From NCBI GenBank assembly GCA_023213315.1, contig JAKCPI010015025.1:103547-167546 (forward strand): DNA of 64,000 nt. Reading direction: 5' to 3'. This DNA comes from Euborellia annulipes. Taxonomy: Eukaryota; Arthropoda; Insecta; Dermaptera; Anisolabididae. The translations under genes and the position numbers were made by a program. Shown one piece after another: positions 32,746 through 44,223 of this stretch (positions are counted from its first letter, which is position 1; every line of letters starts with the position of its first letter). The notes under the pieces were generated by a model. That model had not been told where the DNA came from. It saw only the letters and a list, made by a program, of their open reading frames with translations, and made no database searches.

Positions 32746-33608
32746 ACAAAGACTCACTGAGTAGAATATTATTATAGTCTTTTTCAATACAAAAATAATA
32801 TAGATTCTAATTATCTTGGAATCTATACTAATGAGAGTTTCTTTGGTTTTTTTTTAATTATTCTTTTTCCTATTACTTTTTTTTTTTCTCTTTTCGTTGT
32901 TTTTATAAAAGAAAATCAAAATTGGAAATTATCTAGGTTTGAACCATGAAAGTTTTCATTAAAAAATATATAATATTTTTTTAAAAACAATGAAATAATC
33001 ACAAGTAGAAAACGCATGGGTGGGACTTAATATTGTCCCTCACTGTACATTTATTTATATAATTTATTAACCAAATGATTACCGGACTTCCTGAATATTT
33101 CAATTTCCCATATCATTGGGATGCCATCTACCATTTTATACATTAAACTAAAGAATACTTCAAAAATTTACCCACTTTTGCAAAATAAATAAATTTTTGT
33201 AAGCAAGAAACAATGTGTTTTTATTTGAACTATTTGAATTTAGAATGATTTATTTTATTTTATCAGGTGTTTTTTTGTAACATAAAAATATTATATATAA
33301 CATATGTCATCAGGACAAAAGAGATTAGTTCTTAATTAAACATGTGAGCTTTTTATGGCAATCAATGCAAAATACCTTTTTTCACAAAATAATCGCTTCA
33401 CTTACACTATGCTGCTTAGCCCTCCATTTGTTACTATCTTTAACCTCTCGGCCATGAGGGGTGGGGGTTCTTCTTCCCATATCTTTATTCATTCTAATAA
33501 TAATACAAATGAGGAATTAGAAATAAAATTTCCATAAGTCGCTAAATGTTATCATATGGTTAATTATATGCCCTCTATATCTGCTGAATTCGGTGCTAAT
33601 TGAAGTTC
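32746..33608. other. No gene; possible Tc1-like terminus
   Basis: Near 33015-33050, GGGTGGGACTTAATATTGTC and CCTCACTGTACA resemble the end of the Tc1/mariner-like element at 51610-52404. A partner end was not found. The remainder is AT-rich. Confidence 0.45.
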
Positions 33609-33619
33609 GAGTCTCTTTG

Positions 33620-33900
33620 GCCCACGGGGCATGGCGTAGAGGTTAGCGTGCTAACCTCATATACCAAACGTCGCGGGTTCGGACCCCAGGCAGTCCGATG
33701 ATTTTATTTAAGCCATCTGGATACCAGTTGGCTTAAATAAAAATGCCTGGACCCTAATATATATAAATTCATAAATAACGGTTATCGTAAATGTCTTATA
33801 TGGCCTAAGTTGCCGAAAAGACTGTGTGAATGTGTGTGTGAGTGTGAGTGTGAATGAGAAAAAAGTGTGAATGTTTTTTTAAAAAAAAAAAAAAAAAAAA
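33620..33900 (+). mobile_element. SINE-A, full length
   Basis: The head is GCCCACGGGGCATGGCGTAG with B-box-like GGTTCGGACCC. The TSD GAGTCTCTTTG lies at 33609-33619 and 33901-33911. Confidence 0.94.
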
Positions 33901-34356
33901 GAGTCTCTTTGCCTTTCTTTTTATCAAATTCTATTTATTTAAAGACATGGTTATTCTCGCTCAGAGAATGATATTGCTAAGTTATCTAACTAAATTGCTC
34001 ATAAAATCTGGAGTGATCAACCTTCGACTATCTCTAAAACAATTCAGTTGTATGAATCCAGTATAAGAGGAAGTGAAATAAAAAATCTGGTGTGTCTGAT
34101 CGCATAGCACACAACTTTCTCTTACCTATGATAATTGAAAGTTGTGTTCTGTTTTATTTTATTTTTATTTTTTTTTTATGTCTTTTTCGACAACTAAGGC
34201 CATTTAGACCCCATCAGATTTTTTGTGTCGAGACATATTTAGTTACCGACAATCCAAGATGTAAAATTTATATATATTGGAAAATATTTATATTTTTTTA
34301 AGATGGCATTCCTGTGCTTCAAACAATTTCAAGGGCAAAATAAGAATATACATTTT

Positions 34357-34608
34357 TTTTTTTTTAACACTCACACTTTTTTCTCATTCACACACAAACA
34401 CACAGTCTTTTCGGCAACTTAGGCCATATAAGACTTTATAAGATAACCGTTATTATGAATAATAAATATATTGGGGTCCAGGCATACTTATTTAAGCCAT
34501 TTGGTATCCAAATGTCTTAAATTAAATCATCGGACTGCCTGGGGTCCGAACCCGCGACATTTGGTATACCAGGTTAGCACTCTAACCCCTACACCAAGCC
34601 CCGAGGGC
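34357..34608 (-). mobile_element. SINE-A inside HPE
   Basis: The TSD AATATACATTTT (34345-34356 and 34609-34620) is HPE sequence. Head, hairpin, shortened tail and poly(T) are present. Confidence 0.93.
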
Positions 34609-34723
34609 AATATACATTTTAAAGAGCATCTAAAAAAAAAAATAATTGATTTTTGAATTCTAAACAAAATCGTTACAGCGAATTTTGAGGAAATCGAAAA
34701 AGTACATCAGTAAAGTACTACTA

Positions 34724-34975
34724 GCCCTAGGGCTTGGCGTAGTTGGCAACGCGCCTGCCTTTTATACCAAGGGTCGAGGGTTCTGATTCCAGGCAATCCG
34801 ATGATTTTATTTAAGCCATTTGGATACCAAATGAGAAGAATGCCTAATGCCTGGACCCCAATATATATATAATAACGGTTATCGTTTAAAGTCTTAAATG
34901 GCCTAAGTTGCCGAAAATACTATGTGTATGTGTGTGTGAATGGGAGAAAAGTATGTATTTTTTTTTTTTTTCACA
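34724..34975 (+). mobile_element. SINE-A inside HPE
   Basis: The TSD AAAGTACTACTA (34712-34723 and 34976-34987) is HPE sequence. The head is GCCCTAGGGCTTGGCGTAGT. The 3' run is T-rich rather than A-rich, an odd feature. Confidence 0.88.
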
Positions 34976-35246
34976 AAAGTACTACTAGTACTTTTTGACT
35001 GATTTTGATAAAAAGCTTATTTTTACGCCTCAGGTGGGTGCCTAACTTAAATATAAAATTTCACCCTCCTAGCTCAATTTCTTCATGCTTAAAATTGAAC
35101 ACATACAGACAGACCACCTGTTTTGAACTCAAGGAACCTCAAAACGTGTATATCCATCAAATCATCTCGACATCTAATTTTTGACATGAATCCAATACTT
35201 TCTCTCTTTATATATATAGATATATATATATAGGCAAGAGAAAGTA

Positions 35247-36058
35247 AAAAGGCAGAGAAATTTTGCTAGCAGACATTCGCATACTCACAACAATTTTCCT
35301 GCTAGGCCTATTCAAGGTTAACGTTTAATAATTAACTCTCTGGCATATAAAAAAAATATGGCCTTGTCTTTTGACGTCAGCAACGTTTTATTTAATTTAT
35401 AAAAAAAAAAAAGAGTAGGTATATAACCTATAAAAATTTTAAATTTTTTTTTAATGTTTAATTAATTAGATGGGGATGACACCAGTGACCCCCCCCCCTC
35501 CCGCCCTCTCTTTTTCTTTCTCACTCAGCATAACATTTTTTATTTCTATTTTCTATTTCATAATGAGAGAGAACGAGGAAGGATGAAAGCAAATTTGACT
35601 TTGCTATCCTTAGCTCGGATAACTCATATTCACCATTCACATACTCACAAAATAAATAAAAAATAAATTTCTTTTCATTTTGAAAAAGTAGGTAATATGG
35701 TTGCAAAACTTTTTTTAAGCGGAGTCGACTTAAAAAAATCTGATGGGGAAAAACTGAAATTATATTTGAATTTATGAAAAATATTTCTAGAATCTCATAT
35801 CTTTATCTTTGTTTTTGTGAAAGAAAAAAAGTTCATTTTTGTCGATCAGTGAAAATGGACGGACTTTTATTTTGGCGAAATCCGTATTTTGGTTGAGAAA
35901 GCCCCCCCCCCCCCCTGATGCTCATTACTTTGGGAAAATGGCATACCAGTATACCCCATTGATCTTCCGTTTAGCCCTTTGAACGACGTCAGGAGCCTAA
36001 GATGCCGAAAAAACTTAAAAAAAAGGAAAAATACTCATACATCAAAAAATACTCGATA
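35247..36058. other. No gene; C-runs
   Basis: AT-rich with two C-runs (35490-35500 and 35903-35915). At 35995-36025, GCCTAAGATGCCGAAAAAAC with an A-rich tail is a small SINE-like remnant. Confidence 0.5.
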
Positions 36059-36490
36059 CCTACTGGCAGTGGCGTATTCAGGGGGGGGGCCCAGGGGGGC
36101 CGGGCCCCCCCAAAGCCTTCTCCAAAACAAAAAAATACCTATTGTTTTCCCTAATGATTTTTTTTTTTTTTAAATAATTATTTTATTAACTCTCCTAAAT
36201 TCTAAAATCTAAAAAAAACTTATAAAAAAATTTATTTTTTATTTATTTTTTATTTATAATTATTATATTATCTAAAAAAAATTCCTCCACTTTAAGTTTC
36301 TTGAAAAAAGAGGGGGGGGGGGGTTCAAAAACTTTTGGGCCCCCCCCCCCCAAGCAGAAATCCTGGCTACGCTACTGCCTACTGGTATCGATACTTTTCA
36401 TCCGATACTTTCTGGTATCGATACTTTCCTTTCGATACGATACCAAGTACAAGTATCGATACTTTTTTTCGATACCGTATCCCTACCCAT
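36044..36490. repeat. GGTATCGATAC-repeat element, host of a hAT MITE
   Basis: TACTCGATACC at 36049 and repeated GGTATCGATACTTT blocks at 36384-36470 belong to one element, split by the hAT MITE at 36067. CGATACCGTATCCCTA at 36471 looks like its terminus. Confidence 0.5.
36067..36377. mobile_element. hAT-like MITE, CAGTGGCGTATTCAGG family
   Basis: The ends CAGTGGCGTATTCAGG and CCTGGCTACGCTACTG are flanked by the perfect TSD CCTACTGG (36059-36066 and 36378-36385). Long G and C runs lie just inside the ends. Confidence 0.95.
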
Positions 36491-37051
36491 GACCCCTAGC
36501 GCAAGACGCAAAAAACTTTACCTCTCTGCTACGGCCCAGGGGTATGCAGTAGACAGAGAGAGAAAATCTCAGTTATTAATCAAATAAAATTTTATATTTT
36601 TTTGTAACTTTTCAGAGAGAAGATATAATTCTGAGATTTAATTAATTAATTGACAAAAAACAAAGAATACAAATTTATATATATTCCTACGCATTCATTA
36701 ATTTTTCTCTTAATTAAAATTTTATTTATTTATATAGCAGCAATACTGTATTTGTGTGATTTATTATTTATTTCTAAATTAGACTTTGAAATGAATAAAT
36801 AGGCAGGCAGGCCTATTAATATTAATGACTAGCTGCATACGCCGTTTATAAACCGACTCACATAGTATTGTTTAATTTTTTTAAAGTTAATGACAGTCTC
36901 AAATCATTCAAGGTCAATTAACGAATTTAACCTTAGCCTTTGATTATTTAAAAAAGCTCTAGTTCAAAAAAAAAAAAAAAAAAAAGTTTGCAATTGAATA
37001 GATGCTCTCTGTATGTTTCTAACGACGCATTTTGTTTTGATATTAAAAAAA
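36491..37051. other. No gene recognised
   Basis: AT-rich, with GGCAGGCAGGC near 36803 and a poly(A) run at 36967-36985. Confidence 0.5.
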
Positions 37052-37331
37052 TCTGGTGTGACTGGTCGCACAGCTCTTACCTTCGTTAATCGAAAGTTGT
37101 GTTCTGTGCTTGTCACACCAGATCTTTTGTGCCGACATGTATTTAGTTTCCGCCGATATATTAGAATTCAAGATGTAAAATATATAAGTATGGGAAAATA
37201 CTTATATTTTGTTACCATGGCAACCATTTCTTCTATCTTTTCTATGAAGTACAAGAGTAAAGTGTGCTTCAAAAGATTTCAATGGCAAAATGAGAATATA
37301 CATTTTAAAGAGCATCTAAAAAATATTTGAT
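37052..37331 (+). mobile_element. HPE 5' half
   Basis: Shortened hairpin (37052-37124) and X-box GTTACCATGGCAAC (37211-37224), ending ATCTAAAAAATATTTGATT. The matching 3' end may be 37941-38051, beyond an inverted copy. Confidence 0.85.
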
Positions 37332-37333
37332 TA

Positions 37334-37935
37334 TACTTTCTCCTACCTATGTATATATGGAATATATCTAGAGAGAGAAAGTATTGGATTCATGTCCGAG
37401 ATTTTGATGGGTCTTCACGTTTAAAGGTCCCCTGAATTCAAAAAAGTGGTTTTCGCGACATGGTCTTTGGTCTGTGAACAAAATATCTCAGGAACTAAAG
37501 AGCTACGAGGTTGAAATTTCATAATTAAGTTAGGCACACTCCCAAGGGGGAGATTTTGAACAAATTCGGCCAAAAAGTACTAGTACTTTACTGATGTACT
37601 TTTTCAGTTTTTTTTTTTTTTTTCGATTTTCTCAAAATTCGCTCCAACGATTTTGTTTAAAATTCAAAAATCAACTAATTTTTAGTTGCTCTTTAAAAAG
37701 TATATCAGTGAAATTTTTCGTGGAAAACGTTTGAAGTACACTTTATTGATGTGGAAGCATTCGTAGCTCAGCGCTATCTATGATTCATCGCGTGGTCCCA
37801 AGTTTGGAACTAAAGTGCTAAGAGCAACTAAATATATCTCGACCCAAAAAATCTGGTGTTTCAGCACAACGGTGCACAACTTTCTCTTTCCGAAATGTAA
37901 GAGAAAGTTGTGTGCTGTGCGCCAGTCACACCAGA
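37334..37935 (-). mobile_element. HPE, diverged in the middle
   Basis: Terminal palindrome (TACTTTCTCCTACC) at the left and intact hairpin at the right (37848-37935). The middle 37740-37830 differs from other copies and lacks the X-box. Confidence 0.85.
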
Positions 37936-37940
37936 TTTTT

Positions 37941-38051
37941 TAGATTCAGGGCACCTCACAACGTGTATATCCATCAAATAAATCTCGACATTGTGTTTTT
38001 GACATACTTTCTTACTATATATTATTGTACATGTATAGGTAAGAGAAAGTA
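37941..38051 (+). mobile_element. HPE 3' end
   Basis: ATTCAGGGCACCTCACAACG to GGTAAGAGAAAGTA. Together with 37052-37331 this brackets a minus-strand HPE, as expected for one HPE inserted into another with loss of the middle. Confidence 0.75.
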
Positions 38052-38453
38052 AAAATTAATGTAATCGCGGTGATCATTTTTCGGGATGGGGGGAAACGAA
38101 CCCCTGGCCCCCTGTCTGGCACAAAAGGTGAGAATTCCTTTTAATCAACTTCAGCCAGTATTATCTTATCAAAGTCTCATTCAATTCTAGGCAAATGACA
38201 TTTTCAAAGATGTTAATCATTACATAATATTTTCTTTGTAGGCTAGTTTGTAGAATTTCCTTTCAAATGACTCTATTTCTATTCGTTAATTGTCACTCTG
38301 TCACGTAATCGTGTTATATAATAGACTAAATATTGATATAGAAAGGGAGATATGCCTTTTTATTTTCAGTAAAGCAATTCTCCTTATCGTCGTTTAATAT
38401 AATTATATATTGTTGTTGTTGTTGTTTATTCTATTAACACAAGTAAAAAAAAA

Positions 38454-38522
38454 TCTGGTGTGGCTCACCGTACTACTAACTTTCTCTTACCCTAAAGTTG
38501 GGTGATGTGCTGTCACACCAGA
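38454..38522 (+). repeat. Solitary HPE hairpin module
   Basis: TCTGGTGTGGC ... ACTTTCTCTTACC ... TGTCACACCAGA with shortened arms. No other HPE sequence follows, because a SINE-A starts 10 bp later. Confidence 0.7.
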
Positions 38523-38531
38523 TTTATTCTT

Positions 38532-38678
38532 TTCGGCATATAGTACACGATACCCACTTTTAATAGATAAATATGATATATTCGGGTACAGGCACATTTG
38601 GTATCCAAATGCCTGGGATCCGAACTCGCGATCGATTGGTACAAATGGCCAGCATGCTACCCACTACAACAAGGCCCG
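38532..38678 (-). mobile_element. SINE-A, diverged, internal deletions
   Basis: TTTTCGGCATATAGTACACG to AACAAGGCCCG. The flanking repeats GATTTATTCTTT (38521-38532 and 38679-38690) look like a TSD. The poly(A) and GT tail are lost. Confidence 0.65.
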
Positions 38679-38711
38679 ATTTATTCTTTCAAGAGGTAAA
38701 ATTTATAATCA

Positions 38712-39100
38712 CACTGTAAAAAAAAAAAATCTTAATTTTAGTGTGTTTTGGAATACTGAATATACAAATTTCTCAAAATACTATGCATTTATTTACTAAA
38801 TTTCAAATATATACAACAAAAACATTTTAAAATTACAATTTTCTTCTAAAATAGAGTATGTATTGTAATTTTACATACATTGTTTAGTAATTTTCGTTAA
38901 AAATTGTATTTTTTTTTTAAAGCAATTTAGGATTACTAAAATTACCACACAATTGCACTCTAATTTTCAAATGTCTTTCGAAAATTACAATACATTTGTA
39001 AATAGTTTTTGCAAAGACATACTAAATTTAGTAAGTTTAGTATGTAATTTGCTTCCTACATAATTGTAAAATCAACAAAAAAAATTTTTTTTTACAGTGC
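38712..39100. mobile_element. MITE with CACTGTAAAAAA ends
   Basis: CACTGTAAAAAAAAAAAATC at the left and TTTTTTTTACAGTG at the right are inverted. The interior repeats AAAATTACAATAC-like words in both orientations. The TSD is not clear. Confidence 0.6.
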
Positions 39101-39316
39101 AGAGGAAATTATTTATATTTTTTGTTTCTACCATGGCAACCATTTCTGCTATCTTTTCTATGAAGTACAAGAATATACCAAGGGTTGCGGGTTTGGATAC
39201 CAAATGGCTTAAATAAATTTAAGAAAAATGTTTCACGTAAAACCAACACTTTCTCTCCAAACTTTAATTAAATATGCCTGGACCCCCAATATATACGCAT
39301 ATATATTAACAAAAAA

Positions 39317-39973
39317 TCTGGTGTGACTGGCGCACAGCACACAACTTTCTCTTACCTTCGGTAATCGAAAGTTGTGTTCTGTGCTTGTCACACCAGATTT
39401 TTTGTGTCGACATATATTTAGTTCCCGACAGTATGGAACATATGAATTCAGATGTAAAATTTATAAGTGTGGGAAAATATTTATATTTTGTTACCATGGC
39501 AACCATTTCTCCTATCTTCCCTATGAAATACAAGAGTAAAGTGGTCTTCAGAAGATTTCAATTGCAAAATGAGAATATACATTTTAAAGAGCATCTAAAA
39601 AATAATTGATTTTTGAATTTAAAAAAAAATCGTTGGAGCAAATTTTGAGAAAATCGAAAAAAACTGAAAAAGTACATCAGTAAAGTACTAGTACTCTTTG
39701 GCCGATTTTGATTAAAAGCTTATTTTTCCGGTCCCGGGGGGTGTTAAACTTAAATATAAAATTTCAACCTCATAGCTCAATTCCTTCATGCTTAAAATTG
39801 AACACACACACACACACACCCACAGACAGACCATGTCGCGAAAACCACTTTTTTGGATTCAGGGGACCTCAAAACGTGAAGATCCATCAAAATCTCGACA
39901 TCGAATTTTTGACATGAAACCAATACTTTCTCTCTCTATATATATTAGCATATATATAGAGGTAAGAAAAGTA
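39317..39973 (+). mobile_element. HPE, full length
   Basis: Intact hairpin (39317-39402), X-box GTTACCATGGCAAC (39490-39503), internal blocks, CA-repeat and terminal palindrome ending GGTAAGAAAAGTA. A stray X-box-like CTACCATGGCAACC lies just upstream at 39129-39142 in an HPE remnant. Confidence 0.93.
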
Positions 39974-39979
39974 ATAATG

Positions 39980-40050
39980 AGTATCGTAACAAGTTTCCGA
40001 AAAGACTGTGTGTATGTGTGTCGGTGTGGGAAAGTGTGAGTGCTTTTATT
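39980..40050 (+). mobile_element. SINE-A tail remnant
   Basis: TATCGTAACAAGTTTCCGAAAAGACTGTGTG and GGAAAGTGTGAGTG match the SINE-A 3' module; head and hairpin are absent. Confidence 0.55.
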
Positions 40051-40388
40051 AAAAAAATTAAAAAAAGTTAAAGAAAAGTGCGCTTAAAACAATTTATCGA
40101 GAATATGGGAATATAGATTTTAATTTTAATCAAAATCATTGGAGCCGGATTTTGTGAAATTTGAAAAAAATAAAACTTTACAAAATTGACAATCTCTCTC
40201 ATAAAGTTCATCATATGCACTAATGATGGCCTCTGTATAGGAGCCGAAATATTTGCAAATAATTTGAAGTAGTGAGGGAGAAAAAAGGAAGCTGTTTTTT
40301 CATTCCTAATCTAAGATTCCCAGCTACAAGCAATTACTGTACTAGTTTTAGACGAAACTTTTTAGTTTAGTCCAGTAAACTAACATTC

Positions 40389-41019
40389 AAATACACATAA
40401 ACGAGTAGATCTATTCTTGGACCGCTGAAGAGGGTGTTATATTCAAAGAAGAAGAAACAATTTTTAATGAATTGAATACTTTCTCTCTATATATATTTCA
40501 TATATAGATAGGGTAAGAGAAAGTAAAAATTATCTTGATTTATTTTTCAGAGTATTTTGGCTTGACTGACAAGTATGCGCAATTGGACTTGTTTCGGCTA
40601 CAAAATGCCGTCATCAGAGCCATGAACTGCAATCACAAGAATACAATTACAATTTTTTTTACAAACAAATCAACATGACAAAAGATTTTTCATTTTTCAG
40701 GGTTTTTGTAACAAAAATCCCAGATTCAACATTCTCAAAATATATATTATATATTTACATAATTTTTGTTACAAAAACCCTGAAAAATGAAAAATCTTAT
40801 GTCATGTTGATTTGTTTGTAAAAAAATTGTAATTATATTCTTGTGATTGTAGTTCATGGCTCTGATGACGGCATTTTGTAGCCGAAACAAGTCCAATTGC
40901 GCATATTTGTCAGTCAAGCCAAAATACTCTAGAAAATAAATCAAGATAATTTTTTAAAATTGTTTTGTCTTCTTTTAATATAACACCCTCGTCAGCGGTC
41001 CAAGAATAAATTTGTATTT
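40389..41019. repeat. ~630-bp foldback with CTGATGA...CCGAAAC motifs
   Basis: The outer arms are TATTCTTGGACCGCTGAAG and GTCAGCGGTCCAAGAATA. The inner arms of about 200 bp start TTATCTTGATTTATTTT and end with the complement, joined near 40730. Each arm contains GCTCTGATGACGGC ... GCCGAAACAAGTCC in the stem-forming order. An HPE terminal palindrome (40476-40525) lies in the left arm only. Confidence 0.85.
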
Positions 41020-41837
41020 GATTGTACTAGTATTCTTATGCCGATTCTATTCTGTTGGCAGAGAGGTTTCTAAACTTTATAACATTTCAATTTCCTAACT
41101 CTCTTTGTTTTTGAGGTTTTTTTATTGCACACTCATAGAAAGACAAGATTTTTGAAAAAAAAAAAAACACGTTAGTCAAATGAAAATACGGGTATCCTGA
41201 TTTTAAACATTTATTTATTTTTTTCTACGTCCTAATGGTTCCTTTAGTGTGATGCAAGCAGAGCAGCATCAATCAAAAATTGATGTTATCTATGAACACT
41301 CCCCTAATGATGGGATGTTTACCAAACAAAGCTGCCCTTTGTTATCCATTAATGCTTTCTTGTTGCTTCTATTATTTTTATTTAAAAACAACGCAACATG
41401 TGGATGGGTGACCTCCCAAAAAAAAGAAGCTTTTGAAGGCCGCCGCGTGAAGATAATAAAAAGATATGGAGAAAATGTTTCCATAAAGTAATCGATAGAG
41501 TCATAGAATAAATGATAAAGAATTAAAGTGAGATAATATACAAATTAATTTTTCATTCACTTAATCAAACAATTTGCCTTTGCCGTTAAACAATTTCTCT
41601 ACAAAGTGTTGTAATTGTTAAAAAGAATTTCGATTTCTCTTACTCTTTGTGTGTGTGTAAAAATAATCATTTAAAAACAACGGTGATGATATGTGTTAAG
41701 GAAGATGAGCAGAAGCAGCAAAATTAAAAAGCCTCCGATTATTCACAATGCGAGACGTTTCGGGAAAACTATTCTCCCAACATCAGTTTAAATTGTGTCT
41801 GCCCCGGAGAAGTCAAATGGACACATTACATTACTAT
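41020..41837. other. No gene; one GAAACGTC motif
   Basis: At 41754-41787, minus strand, CTGATGT, the stem GGGAGAATAGTTTTCCC, then GAAACGTCTCGC. This is the best-formed stem II of the motif set. The 80-codon ORF near 41249 shows no domain. Confidence 0.5.
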
Positions 41838-41845
41838 GTATTATA

Positions 41846-42493
41846 TAGGGGTGTTCGATTGTGGAAAAAATAATCGATTATTCCGATTAATCGACTATTG
41901 GGTCCGGACAGGCGAAAAAATAATCGATTATGGAAAAAAAATCGATTATACCTTTTTTTTTTTTTTATTTATTAGGCAAAAGGCAGAGCTTCATACAATT
42001 TTTGTAAGAGTACAAATAAATATGACTATAAACAACTAAGGATACAATATAAATGACACAAATAAATAAGATTACAAAGAAATAAAGATAAAATAAATAA
42101 AAATACAAATAAATACGACTACAGTCAAATAAGGATACAAATAACTAAGAATACCAAGGAATAAAAGTACAGTCATTTTTTTTTTTTAATAATATTATTT
42201 TATTGTGTTTTATGAAAGCGTCGATTAACTGGATGGTATTTCTCTCTGGGTTTTTTAAAAAATTTATAATGTTGGTAGATACCTTTTTTTTCTTCTAGCG
42301 AAATTTCCACTGGAGGAAATTTTTTTCTCCTGCGAAAATTTTTTCCTTCCAGTGGAAATCATTTGACCTTTTTTTTAGTATACGAGTCTCATCCCATATT
42401 TTCAAACGTAATTTCCCCAATAATCGAATATGAAAAATAATCGATTATTTTTTAAGGAAATAATCGATTAATCGATTCTTTTGCGCAGCCCTA
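41846..42493. mobile_element. hAT-like element, TAGGGNTGTNC ... AATCGATT family
   Basis: The ends are TAGGGGTGTTCGATTGTGG and TTTTGCGCAGCCCTA, with ATCGATTA repeats inside both. The TSD is GTATTATA versus GTTATATA (41838-41845 and 42494-42501), imperfect. A 240-bp AATAAATA-rich insert lies at 41950-42190. Confidence 0.7.
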
Positions 42494-42543
42494 GTTATAT
42501 ATATTTTGGAGAGCTATCCATTTAGCTGGGGGTAGGTAGGGGT

Positions 42544-42808
42544 CAAGGGCGGATCCAGAGGTGTTTCTCGGGGGGGGGGGTAATCTGGTGTGTCTCGTCG
42601 CACAGCACATTATTTTTTTTTAATTTCGGTAATTTAAAAGCGCATTCTGTACTTGTTTGCCAGAATATAAATACACATCAAATTTTTAAGTATTAATTTT
42701 AAAAATTTTACATTAAAAATAAATTGTTTTGAGAAAAAAAGGTATTTTTTCGAATCTCGGGGGGGGGGTAATTACCCCCTTTACCCCCCCCCTTTGTATC
42801 CGCCCTTG
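42544..42808. mobile_element. hAT-like MITE, CAAGGGCGGATCCAGAGG family
   Basis: The perfect TSD GTAGGGGT lies at 42536-42543 and 42809-42816. The interior TCTGGTGTGTCTCGTCGCAC ... CTGTACTTGTTTGCCAGAAT is a degenerate HPE hairpin. G-run and C-run blocks flank it. Confidence 0.96.
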
Positions 42809-42816
42809 GTAGGGGT

Positions 42817-43165
42817 CAGGCCAAAACGTTACTAATTGTGAGATGGACGGGGATTTCTCTTAGTGTGACATAACAATTCAATTCAAAGTTGAATTTATAA
42901 AATTAAAAAAGAAAAAAAAAAGATAAAATGATATGAATTTTGTATAAGAAATTTTATTCGGGGGGGGGGGGGGTAGTTGTATGTTGTGACATAATATTTG
43001 TAGGGTTTGTTTGTATGTGACTGTGACATGGGGGGGGGACTAGAAAATGGTCAAAAAAGGCGTTACGTAATATGTGGACGACCCCTAAGAAAGCTTCTTT
43101 TTTTTTCTCTCTCGATTTCTATAAAATTATTGTCGCTTATGCTAATTGACCTTCGAAAGGAGCGA
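42817..43165. other. No gene; possible MITE end
   Basis: Two G-runs (42961-42972 and 43031-43038). GCGTTACGTAATATGTGGACGACCCCTAA at 43061-43089 resembles a Harbinger-like terminus related to 63037, without a partner. Confidence 0.4.
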
Positions 43166-43167
43166 TA

Positions 43168-43415
43168 TGGAGGGTTCAGAATACAAGTGAACCAAGCCCA
43201 CTTTTTGTCATTTTAGAGTTAGCAACGCTATAACATGCTTAACTATGTACAATTTCTGTATAATAATGAACCAAGTTCTAGTTCTGAAAATATCGGCTTG
43301 GCTTGACTTTTAAAAAATGTTAACAGCTAATTTAGTTATAAAGCTTCAACTTTAAACCTCTGTAGCTCAAAAGTAAATAAAATGGACTTGGTTCACTTGT
43401 ATTCTGAACCCTCCA
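43168..43415. mobile_element. Tc1/mariner-like MITE with ~33-bp TIRs
   Basis: TGGAGGGTTCAGAATACAAG and its complement at the right end agree over about 32 of 33 bases. TA dinucleotides flank both ends (43166-43167 and 43416-43417). The interior is non-coding. Confidence 0.85.
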
Positions 43416-43417
43416 TA

Positions 43418-43945
43418 TAACGAGCATGGCTTTAAATTGTCTCAGCAGCCGAAATTGGAAATTGAAAAAAAAAGAGATCTGATAATATTCTTAAACTTTT
43501 TTTTTTATAATCCTTTTTTAGAGTCAATTTTTTCTTCTTAGCAATTAATCTCTGATTTATTTAAATTAATTATTAGACAATTTTTTTAATTCTTTTACAA
43601 CGAGAGCTCTATCTCTACTTGAAGAGAAATTGTTCTTTTGGCTCGCTCTCATCTAGAATCTAATTAATTAACATTCAAAGACCGTAAACAAAAAGTAGAG
43701 AGAGAGACAAAAAAAAAATCCTAAGGGACTTTATTTATTAAAGCTTTTAATCTAGAGCTCTCCACATGGGCAAATATTCACTCTTTGTTAATTTAACTAC
43801 AAAACAACAAAGAGTTTGTTTTGAGTCTTTAATTTTTCTGTTTTTCTATTCCTTTAAATCAAATAAATCATTATACAAACAAATTTTTTCCCCTTAAATA
43901 AAAGAATGTTTCTTGGAATTTTATTATTTAGGAAAGAGGTTAAAA
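43418..43945. other. No gene recognised
   Basis: AT-rich, with a few GAGAGAGA stretches. I see no features. Confidence 0.5.
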
Positions 43946-44223
43946 CAATGGTGGCGAATCTATGACCCGAGGTCAGTCAGTGAGCTATTAACTGACCCAC
44001 GATTGCTTCTCACAGAAACTCACCTAAAAATGTTAAAAGAGGTGCACTAAATATGTTTAAATCCACGGCCATTTTTACCCGGATTTTAAAGAAGTTTAGG
44101 TTTAAAAATACTCAGTTAAAAATGCTTAAACTTGTGCAAATGGGCATTAGTGACTCACGAGCTAGTACTAAAAAAAATAAGAACAAATTTTGACCCACGT
44201 CTCAAAAATTTTCGCCATCCCTG
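43946..44223. mobile_element. hAT-like MITE, CAATGGTGGCGAATC family
   Basis: The ends are CAATGGTGGCGAATCTATGA and TTTTCGCCATCCCTG. The putative TSD is GGTTAAAA versus GATTAATA (six of eight bases). The interior includes TGACCCACGTCTCAAAAA, a typical subterminal block. Confidence 0.65.

Larger units (their letters stand above)
34086..35246 (+). mobile_element. HPE, full extent, carrying SINE insertions
   Basis: The hairpin 5' arm starts at 34086 and the terminal palindrome ends GCAAGAGAAAGTA. It is interrupted by a short SINE-like piece in the hairpin (34157-34212) and by two SINE-A copies. The X-box region is deleted (AAGATGGCATTCC). Confidence 0.88.
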
